A DNA stretch of 14,915 nucleotides from NCBI GenBank assembly GCA_027064085.1, contig JAMOQH010000060.1, forward strand, positions 1-14,915, given 5' to 3'. Positions within the stretch are counted from its first letter, which is position 1. Every line of letters begins with the position of its first letter. Source of the stretch: a bacterium (GTDB lineage: Bacteria; UBP6; JAFGXH01). The notes under the pieces are model-generated. The model did no database searches. It was not told the origin of the DNA and saw only the letters and a program-made list of their open reading frames with translations. Position numbers and translations under genes: made by a program. This document shows positions 1-6,992 of the stretch, piece by piece.

Positions 1-2486
1 AAAAAATAGAAATATCACCTAAAATATATATTTATATAATCCCTGATGAAAAGAGTAGAAAAGGTTTATTAAAAATTGGTTTTACAACAAGATCTGTACA
101 AAAAAGAATTGATGAACAACTTAAAACAAGTGGTGTAAGGTATGAAATACTATTAGTTGAACCTGCTATGAAAAATGATGGTAGCTCTTTTACAGATCAT
201 GATATCCATAGATATTTAAGAAAAAAAGGATTTAAAAACCCTGATGGTGAATGGTTTAAGTGTACTGTAAATGATGTAAAATCTGCAATTGTTGCAATTA
301 AAGAAAATAAATTAAATGAAGAAAACAGATTTTTAGATTTTAAAATGCGTCCTGAACAAGAAAATGCTGTTAATAAAACCATTCAATACTTTAAAAGCTT
401 TAAAGAAGATGAAGAAAATAAAGAAAAAACTCCAAGATTTTTATGGAATGCCAAAATGCGTTTTGGTAAAACTTTTGCAACTTATAAATTAGCAAAAAAA
501 ATGAATTGGAATAAAATTTTAGTATTGACATTTAAACCAGCCGTTCAAAGTGCATGGAAAGAAGATCTAATGACTCATGTTGATTTTGAAGGATGGCAAT
601 TTATTTCAAAAAAAGACTTATCATATGAAGATTCTAATAAAGATAAACCTATAGTTTGCTTTGGATCATTTCAGGATTACTTAGGAAAAAATAAAGCTGG
701 TGGAATAAAGCCAAAAAATGAATGGGTTCATACTATTAACTGGGATTGTGTAATTTTTGATGAATATCATTATGGAGCCTGGAGAGAAAATGCAAAAGAG
801 CTTTTTGAAGGTGAAGATGATAAAAAAGAAATAGATTTTGCAACAGGAAAACAAGAAGGTCGTGATTATTTTGATGAAGAAGTTATGCCTATAACAACAG
901 ATGGATTTTTATATCTTTCGGGTACACCTTTTAGAGCTATTACTTCAGGTGAATTTATTGAAGAACAAATCTTTAATTGGACTTATTCAGATGAACAAAA
1001 AGCAAAAGAAAACTGGAAAGAAAAAGATAATCCTTATTCTGCTTTACCTAAAATGATAATGCTTACTTATCAAATGCCTGATACAATAAGAGAAATTGCA
1101 CTTGATGGAGAATATAATGAATTTGATCTAAATGTTTTTTTTAAAGCAGAAACCATCAATGATGATAATGAAACGGCAAAATTTAAACTTGAAACGGAAG
1201 TTCAAAAGTGGTTAGATTTAATAAGAGGTGGATTTAAAGAAACAACTTTAGATAATCTTAAACTTGGTGCTAAAAAACCACCAATGCCATTTTCAGATTC
1301 AAGACTACTTGATATACTAAATCATACTTTTTGGTTTTTACCATCAGTTGCTTCATGTTATGCTATGAGAAATTTAATATCTCAAAAACAAAATATATTT
1401 TATCATGATTATAAAGTTATAGTTGCTGCAGGAAAAAAAGCTGGTATTGGTGTTGAAGCTTTACCTCCTGTTTTAAATGCAATGGATAACCCACTTGAAA
1501 GTAAAACAATCACCTTATCTTGTGGTAAATTAACAACTGGTGTTTCTGTTAAACCGTGGGCTGGTATTTTCATGCTTAGAAATTTATCAAGCCCTGAAAC
1601 TTATTTTCAGGCTGCATTTAGAGTTCAAACACCATGGATAATTAAAAACCCTGATGATAAATCACCAAATAAAACTGAAATTGTTAAAAGTACATGTTAT
1701 GTTTTCGATTTTGCACCAAATAGAGCCTTAGGACAAATTGCAGATTATGCCTGTCGTTTAAATATTAAAGAATCAAACCCTGAAAAAAATGTTGAGGAAT
1801 TTATACATTTTTTACCAATTCTTGCCTATGATGGTAGTAGCATGAAACAAATTGATGCTGCTGGTGTTTTAGATATTGCAATGAGTGGAACAACAGCAAC
1901 TTTATTGGCCAGACGCTGGGAAAGTGCTTTACTTGTTAATGTTGATAATGCAACACTTGCAAAACTAATAAGTAATAAAGATGCTTTGAATGCCTTAATG
2001 AGTATTGAAGGATTTAGAAACTTAAATCAAGATATTGAAACAATAATAAATAAATCAAATTCAGTTAAAAAAGCTAAAAAAGAAGCAAATGATACTCCTA
2101 TTACTCCAAAAGAAAAAAAAGAACTTACTAAAGAAGAAAAAGAATATAAAAGTTTAAGAAAGAAGATTCAAGAAAAATTAATTAAATTTGCAACAAGAAT
2201 CCCTGTTTTCATGTATTTAACTGATTTTAGAGAACATAGTTTAAAAGATGTTATCACAGTACTTGAACCAGGCTTATTTAAAAAAGTAACAGGCTTAAAG
2301 ATTAAAGACTTTGAATTATTAGTTAGTTTAGGGGTTTTTAATAGTGGTTTAATGAATGATGCTGTTTATAAGTTTAAAAGGTATGAGGATGCAAGTTTGG
2401 CATATACAGGTATTAATAAACATGCTGGTGAAGATGTTGGTGGGTATGATACTAGTATTACTAGTGATGAATATAGGAGGTTGTAA
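1..2486 (+). CDS. GIY-YIG nuclease / superfamily 2 helicase fusion, 5' partial
   Basis: The reading frame is open from position 3 to the TAA at 2484-2486 (827 visible residues), so the true start lies left of the window; the ATG at 168 is internal. Visible residues 7-90 look like a T5orf172/MUG113-type GIY-YIG nuclease: KIYIYII as first strand, LLKIGFT as the YIG equivalent, R35 as candidate catalytic Arg, then a DHxxH stretch and EWF near residue 83. A helicase follows: motif I MRFGKT (152-157), DEYH box (253-256), SGTPF (306-310), TTGVSV motif V (511-516) and a motif-VI-like YFQAAFRVQTPW (534-545) that departs from the usual QxxGR. A Lys/Glu-rich linker (about 685-727) precedes a C-terminal domain I do not recognise. 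In known families such fusions act in restriction or phage defence, cutting DNA with ATP-driven translocation, often beside a DNA methyltransferase. A methyltransferase partner is inferred; none is visible here. Confidence 0.9.
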   Translation, partial: KIEISPKIYIYIIPDEKSRKGLLKIGFTTRSVQKRIDEQLKTSGVRYEILLVEPAMKNDGSSFTDHDIHRYLRKKGFKNPDGEWFKCTVNDVKSAIVAIKENKLNEENRFLDFKMRPEQENAVNKTIQYFKSFKEDEENKEKTPRFLWNAKMRFGKTFATYKLAKKMNWNKILVLTFKPAVQSAWKEDLMTHVDFEGWQFISKKDLSYEDSNKDKPIVCFGSFQDYLGKNKAGGIKPKNEWVHTINWDCVIFDEYHYGAWRENAKELFEGEDDKKEIDFATGKQEGRDYFDEEVMPITTDGFLYLSGTPFRAITSGEFIEEQIFNWTYSDEQKAKENWKEKDNPYSALPKMIMLTYQMPDTIREIALDGEYNEFDLNVFFKAETINDDNETAKFKLETEVQKWLDLIRGGFKETTLDNLKLGAKKPPMPFSDSRLLDILNHTFWFLPSVASCYAMRNLISQKQNIFYHDYKVIVAAGKKAGIGVEALPPVLNAMDNPLESKTITLSCGKLTTGVSVKPWAGIFMLRNLSSPETYFQAAFRVQTPWIIKNPDDKSPNKTEIVKSTCYVFDFAPNRALGQIADYACRLNIKESNPEKNVEEFIHFLPILAYDGSSMKQIDAAGVLDIAMSGTTATLLARRWESALLVNVDNATLAKLISNKDALNALMSIEGFRNLNQDIETIINKSNSVKKAKKEANDTPITPKEKKELTKEEKEYKSLRKKIQEKLIKFATRIPVFMYLTDFREHSLKDVITVLEPGLFKKVTGLKIKDFELLVSLGVFNSGLMNDAVYKFKRYEDASLAYTGINKHAGEDVGGYDTSITSDEYRRL

Positions 2487-2533
2487 GGAAATATAGTAAT
2501 AGTAAGATAATATTATTTAGTTGGAGGTAAGTT

Positions 2534-2650
2534 ATGACTTATTATGTATATGAAAATTGGGTTGCTGAAAAGAAAGCAAGGGTACACAAAGGTAGTTGTT
2601 CTCATTGTATCATTTTTTATAAGTCTATTAATAAAAAAGTAAATGAATAA
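2534..2650 (+). pseudogene. Truncated small Cys-motif protein (YYVYENW family)
   Basis: A good Shine-Dalgarno (GGAGG, 2523-2527) precedes ATG 2534. The first 25 residues begin MTYYVYENW and end GSCSHC (C22, C25). From memory this matches the start of a family of roughly 70-80 residue proteins of unknown function found in accessory islands. Those begin TYYVYENW, continue with CSxC followed by an Asn/Gly-rich stretch, and end with a second CxxC. Here the similarity stops right after C25 (2608). The remaining 13 residues to the TAA are an antisense reading of the opposing gene. The second half, including the expected second Cys pair, is missing. It follows the helicase on the same strand by 47 bp and may once have been in its operon. 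The family match is recall, not a search. Confidence 0.6.
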
Positions 2651-3781
2651 ATCATACAAACTTTTAATAGTTTTTTCAGAAAGTTCAGATACAGAATATA
2701 CAACTTGCCTATTTAGATTATAACTAGAAGATACTGAATTACTCAAATTTATTTCAAGAATATTTTTATACATCCATGCAATAATATCAGCATATTTCTC
2801 ATAAAACTGACTAATTACATAAAGATAATCCCTTTCTGATTTTTTAGGATTAGTAAGCTTAAATTTATTATCTGATTCAAATACTTTTTTATAAAACTTC
2901 TTAAACTTTAAATACTCTGAGTTTTTATATTCACTAGTTGATTTTAATGGCTTTTTATATATACTTTTTTAAAAAAATACTTTTTCATTAAGTAGCAACT
3001 CCAATTCTGATTTTCCATATTTACTAAGCATACCATTTATAAAATATGGTCTTACTGATGTTAACCCCAAAACAAAAATAGGTATATGACGAAGTATAAC
3101 ATAATTTCCTTTATATTTTTTAGGAGAAACAACTTCAAATTCAGCAAGTCTGTCATCTATTATAATAGGCTTTAATTTAAATTCCTCTTTCTCTGTATTA
3201 ATAGTATAAATGCTTTTACTTGATAATTCGATATATGAATTAATACTTCCTTCCTCTGTTTTCTTAATAAACATTTTGCTAGTTAAATTGTGGTAATATT
3301 TTGATACATCCTTCATAAAATTATATTTTATAATAAGCTCATTTGATGTTTTTACATACTTTTTATTTATTATCTCTCCAAAATTGTTTAATTTATTTAC
3401 TTCTTCTTCAAAGTTTTTATCAAAATCTTCAATTTCAAGAAATCATTTCTTTACTTCATTTTTAATTTTTTCATATATTTTTAGATATTTTTCTTCATCT
3501 CTCTTAAATTTTTTATTTAAAAAATCAATATGAGCAATCATAACTATAAGATTGTTTCTCATATTATCATCAAATGGATTAAAACTATCTGTTTTTATAT
3601 ATTCAAAAGGGTCGCCTACTTCTTTTTCAATATAGGATAAAAGATTATCATTTTTATTTATTGAAAACTGAATACCTTTTAATTCATCAGGGCTTAGTAT
3701 TTCAAAATATGTATTATCAATATTAGAATCATAATTCATAAACTTATGTATGATATTGGCTTGCATTGTCGGAAATATCAA
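2609..3781 (-). pseudogene. Broken gene of unknown function with two in-frame stops and lost 3' end
   Basis: Read on the minus strand, one frame gives about 390 residues of protein-like sequence interrupted only by TGA at 3443-3445 and TAA at 2969-2971. The stretches between the ORF pieces are fully open in the same frame: the 42 codons at 3317-3442 begin FLEIEDFDKNFEEEV, and the 65 codons at 2774-2968 begin KSIYKKPLK. The pieces are therefore one gene hit by two nonsense mutations. The 5' end is also unclear. Position 3781 is a TTG with a stop 12 bp upstream, whereas an ATG at 3813 is out of frame by one base across an 8-A run (3785-3792); a one-base change there would join MRFFRFKKKY to LIFPTM. 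The 3' end runs into the truncated plus-strand gene at about 2608. The product looks soluble, charged and largely helical. I do not recognise the family. Confidence 0.7.
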
Positions 3782-3936
3782 GTATTTTTTTTCTTAAATC
3801 TAAAAAATCTCATATTAAATTAATAAAATCACAGAAGGAGTGAAAAATATAAAAAATTTATTAAAATATAGATGAAATATAAGTTTTAACTTTAAGTAGA
3901 AATTAGTATTTTAGCTTTTTTAATCTTTTAAGTACA
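3782..3936. other. AT-rich gap without a gene
   Basis: This 155-bp stretch lies between the broken gene and the 3' end of the pentapeptide-repeat gene. I see no convincing start codon with a ribosome site and no hairpin followed by a T-run. Its right part would be downstream of the pentapeptide gene. Its left part holds the possible original start (ATG at 3813) of the broken gene. Confidence 0.5.
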
Positions 3937-4494
3937 TCACCCTAACACAATATCATATTTATCCAAAAGCCCAGGCAGTCCAAGTACTGAAAACTTAGTC
4001 TTTTTTAATGAGTTTATTTCAGGGTTAATACTAAAATTATAAGAACTAGTGAAGTCAGCTTTATCTAAGATTGTATCTTTAAAAATGGCTCCATTTAAAT
4101 CGCAATTTTCAAATACTGAATTTGTTAAAATTGTTTTGGTAAAATCAACATCCAATAGTTTACAGTTCAAAAAGTTAATAGATCTTAATTCAAGCTTAAA
4201 AAACGAGGAGAAGGATAAAATACAATTCTCAAAATTAAATGATAGTAAAAAATCATTGCATTCATCAAAGCGTAGTCCTAAAATTTTACAATCTTTAAAA
4301 CTAACCTCCTTAAAAGAAATATTTGCTACTTCTGCCATGCTTAAGTCACAAGAATCAAAAATACATTCGCTGAAATTACTATTAATTAAAGCATCTTTTT
4401 TAAATGAACAGTTGGTAAAAGAACAATTTTCATACTCTCCATTTGTTAGTTTATTAATTTGATTTATCTCAAGGTCATAAAACTCTTCTCTCAT
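3937..4494 (-). CDS. Pentapeptide-repeat protein
   Basis: This encodes 185 residues from ATG at 4494. A TTG twelve bases further upstream is possible but less likely. The protein is built of degenerate five-residue units of the A(D/N)(L/F)XX type, for example CSFTN CSFKK, SNFSE CIFDS CDLSM, SVFEN CDLNG AIFKD and ADFTS. These predict a right-handed quadrilateral beta-helix. After the repeats comes a tail that includes FSVLGLPGLLDKYDIVLG, a type of ending I associate with free-standing cytoplasmic pentapeptide proteins. Qnr/MfpA-type relatives mimic DNA and shield gyrase or topoisomerase IV. Many other members have no known role, so gyrase protection is only a possibility. The Cys-rich repeats and single-domain form resemble Qnr-like proteins more than transporter-associated ones. 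The gene diverges from the AlkD-type gene with 132 bp between starts. Confidence 0.85.
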   Translation of the reverse strand: MREEFYDLEINQINKLTNGEYENCSFTNCSFKKDALINSNFSECIFDSCDLSMAEVANISFKEVSFKDCKILGLRFDECNDFLLSFNFENCILSFSSFFKLELRSINFLNCKLLDVDFTKTILTNSVFENCDLNGAIFKDTILDKADFTSSYNFSINPEINSLKKTKFSVLGLPGLLDKYDIVLG

Positions 4495-4522
4495 GTTTTT
4501 TCCCAATAAAAGTTAGAAAGGA

Positions 4523-4552
4523 ACTGTATCATAGTCATATTAAACAAGTCAA
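4523..4552 (-). promoter_or_regulatory. Possible sigma70-type promoter for the pentapeptide-repeat gene
   Basis: On the minus strand TTGACT (4547-4552) is followed 18 bp later by TACAGT (4523-4528), about 30 bp ahead of ATG 4494. The -35 element is good and the -10 is mediocre. It sits back to back with the plus-strand promoter at 4563-4591. Confidence 0.4.
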
Positions 4553-4562
4553 ATTTTACAAC

Positions 4563-4591
4563 TTGACATCTATTTTTAATATTAGTAACAT
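4563..4591 (+). promoter_or_regulatory. Sigma70-type promoter for the AlkD-type gene
   Basis: TTGACA at 4563-4568, a 17-bp spacer, and TAACAT at 4586-4591. The expected transcript start near 4598 leaves a leader of about 30 nt that contains the GAGG ribosome site at 4618-4621. Confidence 0.7.
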
Positions 4592-4626
4592 GAAGTTTGT
4601 AAAGTTTGATTAGACATGAGGTAAAT

Positions 4627-5337
4627 ATGTTAAACCTAGATGATGATTTTAAAAGCTTAGAAAATACTCAAATTGCTTCTCATTCTCAAAGATTTTTTAA
4701 AACAGGAAAAGGAGAATATGGAGAAGGAGATGTTTTTTTAGGGATTAGAGTTCCTGAATTAAGAAAACTTGTAAAAAAGTATAAGGATTTATCTTTTAAA
4801 GAAATTGAAAGTTTACTTTACTCTAAATATCACGAAAAAAGGCTTTTTGGGGCATTATATTTAGTGAAATTATTTAAACAATCCAAGAAAAATGATGAAA
4901 AGCAAAAAAAGATATATGATTTTTATTTAAAACATAAGTCACAAATGAATAATTGGGATATTATTGATACAACAACTCCACATATAATTGGAGCATACTT
5001 ATTTAATAAAAAGAACAAAGAAATTCTTTATAAATTAGCTGTTTCTGAAAGCTTATGGGATAGAAGAATTGCAATTATCTCAACTTGGTTTTTTGTTAGA
5101 AATAATCAATATGATGATTTATTAAAACTTTCTAAAATACTACTTAACGATAAAGAAGATTTAATACACAAAGCGGTTGGCTGGATGCTTAGAGAAGTTG
5201 GTAAAAGAGATTTAGAATTAGAAGAGAATTTTCTAATTTTAAATGATTATAATAATATGCCAAGAACAATGCTTAGATATGCTATTGAAAAATTTGAAGA
5301 AATTAGAAGAAAACAGTATTTAAGGGGTGAAATTTGA
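4627..5337 (+). CDS. DNA alkylation repair protein, AlkD-type HEAT-like DNA glycosylase
   Basis: The product is 236 residues, the normal size for the AlkD/AlkC superfamily. ATG 4627 is preferred over the upstream TTG 4606 because GAGG (4618-4621) lies 5 bp before it. The protein is all-helical HEAT-like. Family signatures are visible in order: the N-terminal Y/FLGIRVPELR (about 37-46), HEKRLFGAL (69-76), NNWDIID (108-114), SLWDRRIAI (142-150), HKAVGWMLREVGK (181-193) and MPRTMLRYAIEKF (211-223). In Bacillus AlkD the residues W109, D113 and W187 contact and excise alkylated bases; W110, D114 and W186 here occupy the same places, so the enzyme looks complete. It should remove N3- and N7-alkylpurines from DNA in the cytoplasm. 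It is monocistronic, with its own promoter, and ends 34 bp from an opposing gene. Confidence 0.92.
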   Translation: MLNLDDDFKSLENTQIASHSQRFFKTGKGEYGEGDVFLGIRVPELRKLVKKYKDLSFKEIESLLYSKYHEKRLFGALYLVKLFKQSKKNDEKQKKIYDFYLKHKSQMNNWDIIDTTTPHIIGAYLFNKKNKEILYKLAVSESLWDRRIAIISTWFFVRNNQYDDLLKLSKILLNDKEDLIHKAVGWMLREVGKRDLELEENFLILNDYNNMPRTMLRYAIEKFEEIRRKQYLRGEI

Positions 5338-5371
5338 GAATTACCACAACAAAATCACAATCAAAATATAT

Positions 5372-6604
5372 TTAAAAAGAGATAGAAACACCTGCATAGG
5401 CTGTGAATATAGTATCTGTATTTAATTCAAGACTTTCAGAGTCATCAACATCATCATCTTTATTGCTATCAGGTTTTGATAATGAAAATTTTCTATATTC
5501 AAGTTTTGCCATTGCTTCGAGTTTAAGATAATCGGTTATATTGTAATGTATTCCTAAATCTCCATTAAATTGAAAATACACCGTATTATAATCTTTAGAA
5601 ACTAAATCTTTTACTGTTGTATCTATTGCTACAAATTTAATTTCTCCACTTCCTATTTTAAAGCCTAATCTTGTATCAATATATTTAAGATTAAAAATAA
5701 AATTTGTGTAAAGGCCTATTGCTGAAAAATCAGTATCGTGTATTTCTTCATCAAACTGAGCTCCATCTATTGTTAACGAATATGGTTTGTTGTAAAGCAT
5801 TAAGAAAAAACCAGCATTATATTTAAGAAATGGATTGAAATCGTTTTTTAAACCTAAAAAGTAGTCTTTAAATAGGGTTGATGTTACAATTTTATCACCT
5901 TTATTAATTTCAACAAGTTCTTGATTATTTCCTTTGTTTTTATCTTCTCTTGGCGAATAATATTTTTTTTCTAATGAGGTAATTGTTGAGATAAAAACTT
6001 GTTCATCGTAGCCAAAATATATTTTAGCAAGTGGTGTGTGCTTACCCATAATTATTGTAAAAGGTAGCGTAACTTCTGCTAAATATCTTTCCCAGCCATG
6101 ATGTAAATTCTTCCTAATTTTAAGTAACTCTCTTTGAGATTCTAAATTAGCTCCGTAAAATGATGTTTCATAATCAAAATATATTAAATTATATAGCAAT
6201 GATATCTCAAACTTTGCAAAATTTAATTCTGTTGTATCTGTTTTAGCATTATTAATTCCTGTTGGAGTCCAATGTTGAAAGTTATAAGATGAAGCAGTAT
6301 AAAATAATTTATTTTGTTTTTGAGAATTTGATGTTTCTGAGGTGTATATCTTTTCCCAAAACCATACTGTTCTAAAATTTATTGCAGTTTTACTATCACG
6401 ATATGAATAAGTACTATAATTACTGCTTGAATTGTTATCATCATCGTCATCATCGTCATCATCGTCATCATCTTTCTTCTTTGAAGAACTTGAGTGTGAT
6501 GTATGTGAACTTGCAAAAGAGCTTAGTTTTTTTCTTGATTCTGCTTGTGTTCTTGCTGTTAATGTGATGGATATAAATGTTAATAATAAAATTATATACT
6601 TCAA
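5372..6604 (-). CDS. Secreted beta-barrel-like protein with poly-Asp tract
   Basis: The product is 410 residues starting at TTG 6604, chosen because a strong ribosome site sits just before it and because this start gives a clean signal peptide (MKYIILLLTFISITLTARTQA, predicted cleavage near residue 16-21). After the signal comes a Ser/Lys-rich segment, twelve consecutive Asp (45-56) and a Ser/Asn/Tyr linker. The remaining ~340 residues have alternating hydrophobic and polar beta-strands with many Tyr/Phe, ending in an aromatic-terminated strand (AYAGVSISF) typical of proteins inserted by BAM. An outer-membrane barrel with an acidic, possibly calcium-binding, periplasmic or surface stalk is inferred. 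No family is recognised. The 58-residue zinc protein lies 66 bp upstream on the same strand and could share its transcript. Confidence 0.7.
   Translation of the reverse strand: MKYIILLLTFISITLTARTQAESRKKLSSFASSHTSHSSSSKKKDDDDDDDDDDDDNNSSSNYSTYSYRDSKTAINFRTVWFWEKIYTSETSNSQKQNKLFYTASSYNFQHWTPTGINNAKTDTTELNFAKFEISLLYNLIYFDYETSFYGANLESQRELLKIRKNLHHGWERYLAEVTLPFTIIMGKHTPLAKIYFGYDEQVFISTITSLEKKYYSPREDKNKGNNQELVEINKGDKIVTSTLFKDYFLGLKNDFNPFLKYNAGFFLMLYNKPYSLTIDGAQFDEEIHDTDFSAIGLYTNFIFNLKYIDTRLGFKIGSGEIKFVAIDTTVKDLVSKDYNTVYFQFNGDLGIHYNITDYLKLEAMAKLEYRKFSLSKPDSNKDDDVDDSESLELNTDTIFTAYAGVSISF
6437..6472 (-). repeat. Trinucleotide/9-bp microsatellite encoding 12 Asp
   Basis: On the minus strand twelve GAT/GAC codons follow one another, mostly as a nine-base unit GATGATGAC repeated three times and then GAT GAT GAT. 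Because the unit is a multiple of three, slippage would change the number of Asp residues but not the frame. Confidence 0.9.
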
Positions 6605-6607
6605 AAT

Positions 6608-6616
6608 CCCTCCCCT
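6608..6616 (-). promoter_or_regulatory. Strong ribosome binding site that fixes a TTG start
   Basis: The minus strand reads AGGGGAGGG ending 3 bp before the TTG at 6604, with GGAGG four bases from it. This is the best ribosome site near the gene and lies downstream of the longer reading-frame start at 6655, so the shorter protein beginning MKYIILL is the supported one. Confidence 0.65.
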
Positions 6617-6670
6617 AGAATAATTATTAGACAAGGATTTTTTAATATTATTCAAAATTAATTAAAAATT

Positions 6671-6847
6671 TTAACCTGCAATAAAATTTTCTGCACCTTC
6701 AATAATTCCAACCAGTTTTTGTGGGTCATGTATTAAAATAGGTAAATGTGATGGGCACATATGAATTTCTTTTCCTTTAAAATTCATTGTAACTAAAATA
6801 GTTTTATTTTCTGTTTCTTGGCATAATAAACACTTCTTTTCTACCAT
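6671..6847 (-). CDS. Small zinc-finger-type protein, 58 residues
   Basis: An ATG at 6847 is preceded by GGAG (in TAGGAGATTATC) and a near-consensus promoter. It opens a 58-codon frame ending in TAA at 6671-6673. The protein has CLLC at residues 6-9, a beta-rich middle, and HMCPSH at 29-34, which supplies a C/H pair for a second half-site. The layout CxxC...CxxH predicts one bound zinc. It continues LPILIHDPQKLVGIIEGAE. From memory, similar small deltaproteobacterial proteins carry an LIHDP...L...GAE ending after the CPxHL motif; their function is unknown. Its good translation signals and non-random Cys/His spacing mark it as real despite its length. It is 66 bp upstream of the beta-barrel gene. 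Confidence 0.8.
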   Translation of the reverse strand: MVEKKCLLCQETENKTILVTMNFKGKEIHMCPSHLPILIHDPQKLVGIIEGAENFIAG

Positions 6848-6867
6848 GATAATCTCCTAAAAATATT

Positions 6868-6896
6868 ATTATACTTTAATTTAAAGAATAATTCAA
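6868..6896 (-). promoter_or_regulatory. Sigma70-type promoter for the small zinc protein
   Basis: Minus strand TTGAAT (6891-6896), a 17-bp spacer, then a perfect TATAAT (6868-6873), about 20 bp ahead of the ATG at 6847. A short inverted repeat TCCTAT...ATAGGA (6902-6920) lies directly upstream, between this and the plus-strand promoter region, and could bind a regulator. Confidence 0.7.
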
Positions 6897-6967
6897 GTCT
6901 TTCCTATATTCTTGATAGGATATGCTTGTTTTATAAAATTTGCAATTATTTTAAAATTCTGCTATTA

Positions 6968-6973
6968 TATAAT
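6968..6973 (+). promoter_or_regulatory. -10 element for the large lipoprotein gene
   Basis: A perfect TATAAT lies 19 bp before the ATG at 6993, with GGAGG (6983-6987) between. No good -35 is found at 16-18 bp; TTGCAA at 6940-6945 is too far (22 bp). The promoter may therefore need an activator or rely on the AT-rich upstream region. Confidence 0.45.
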
Positions 6974-6992
6974 GTTTATTTCGGAGGAAAGT

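Noticed and set aside
3443-3445. TGA recoded as Trp or selenocysteine in the broken minus-strand gene
   Set aside because: Other genes in the window end at TGA (3937-3939, 5335-5337, 11061-11063) and use TGG for Trp. A second interruption by TAA is present and no selenocysteine-type hairpin is obvious.
4049-4462. 137-residue plus-strand ORF
   Set aside because: It lies wholly antisense to the pentapeptide-repeat gene, and its regular pattern is the shadow of those repeats.
6437-6472. Phase-variable on/off switch
   Set aside because: The repeat unit is a multiple of three, so length changes cannot shift the frame; only the length of the Asp run would vary.
6382-6623. Plus-strand ORFs with His/Arg or poly-Ser runs
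   Set aside because: They are antisense readings of the Asp-codon repeat in the minus-strand barrel gene and have no ribosome site.
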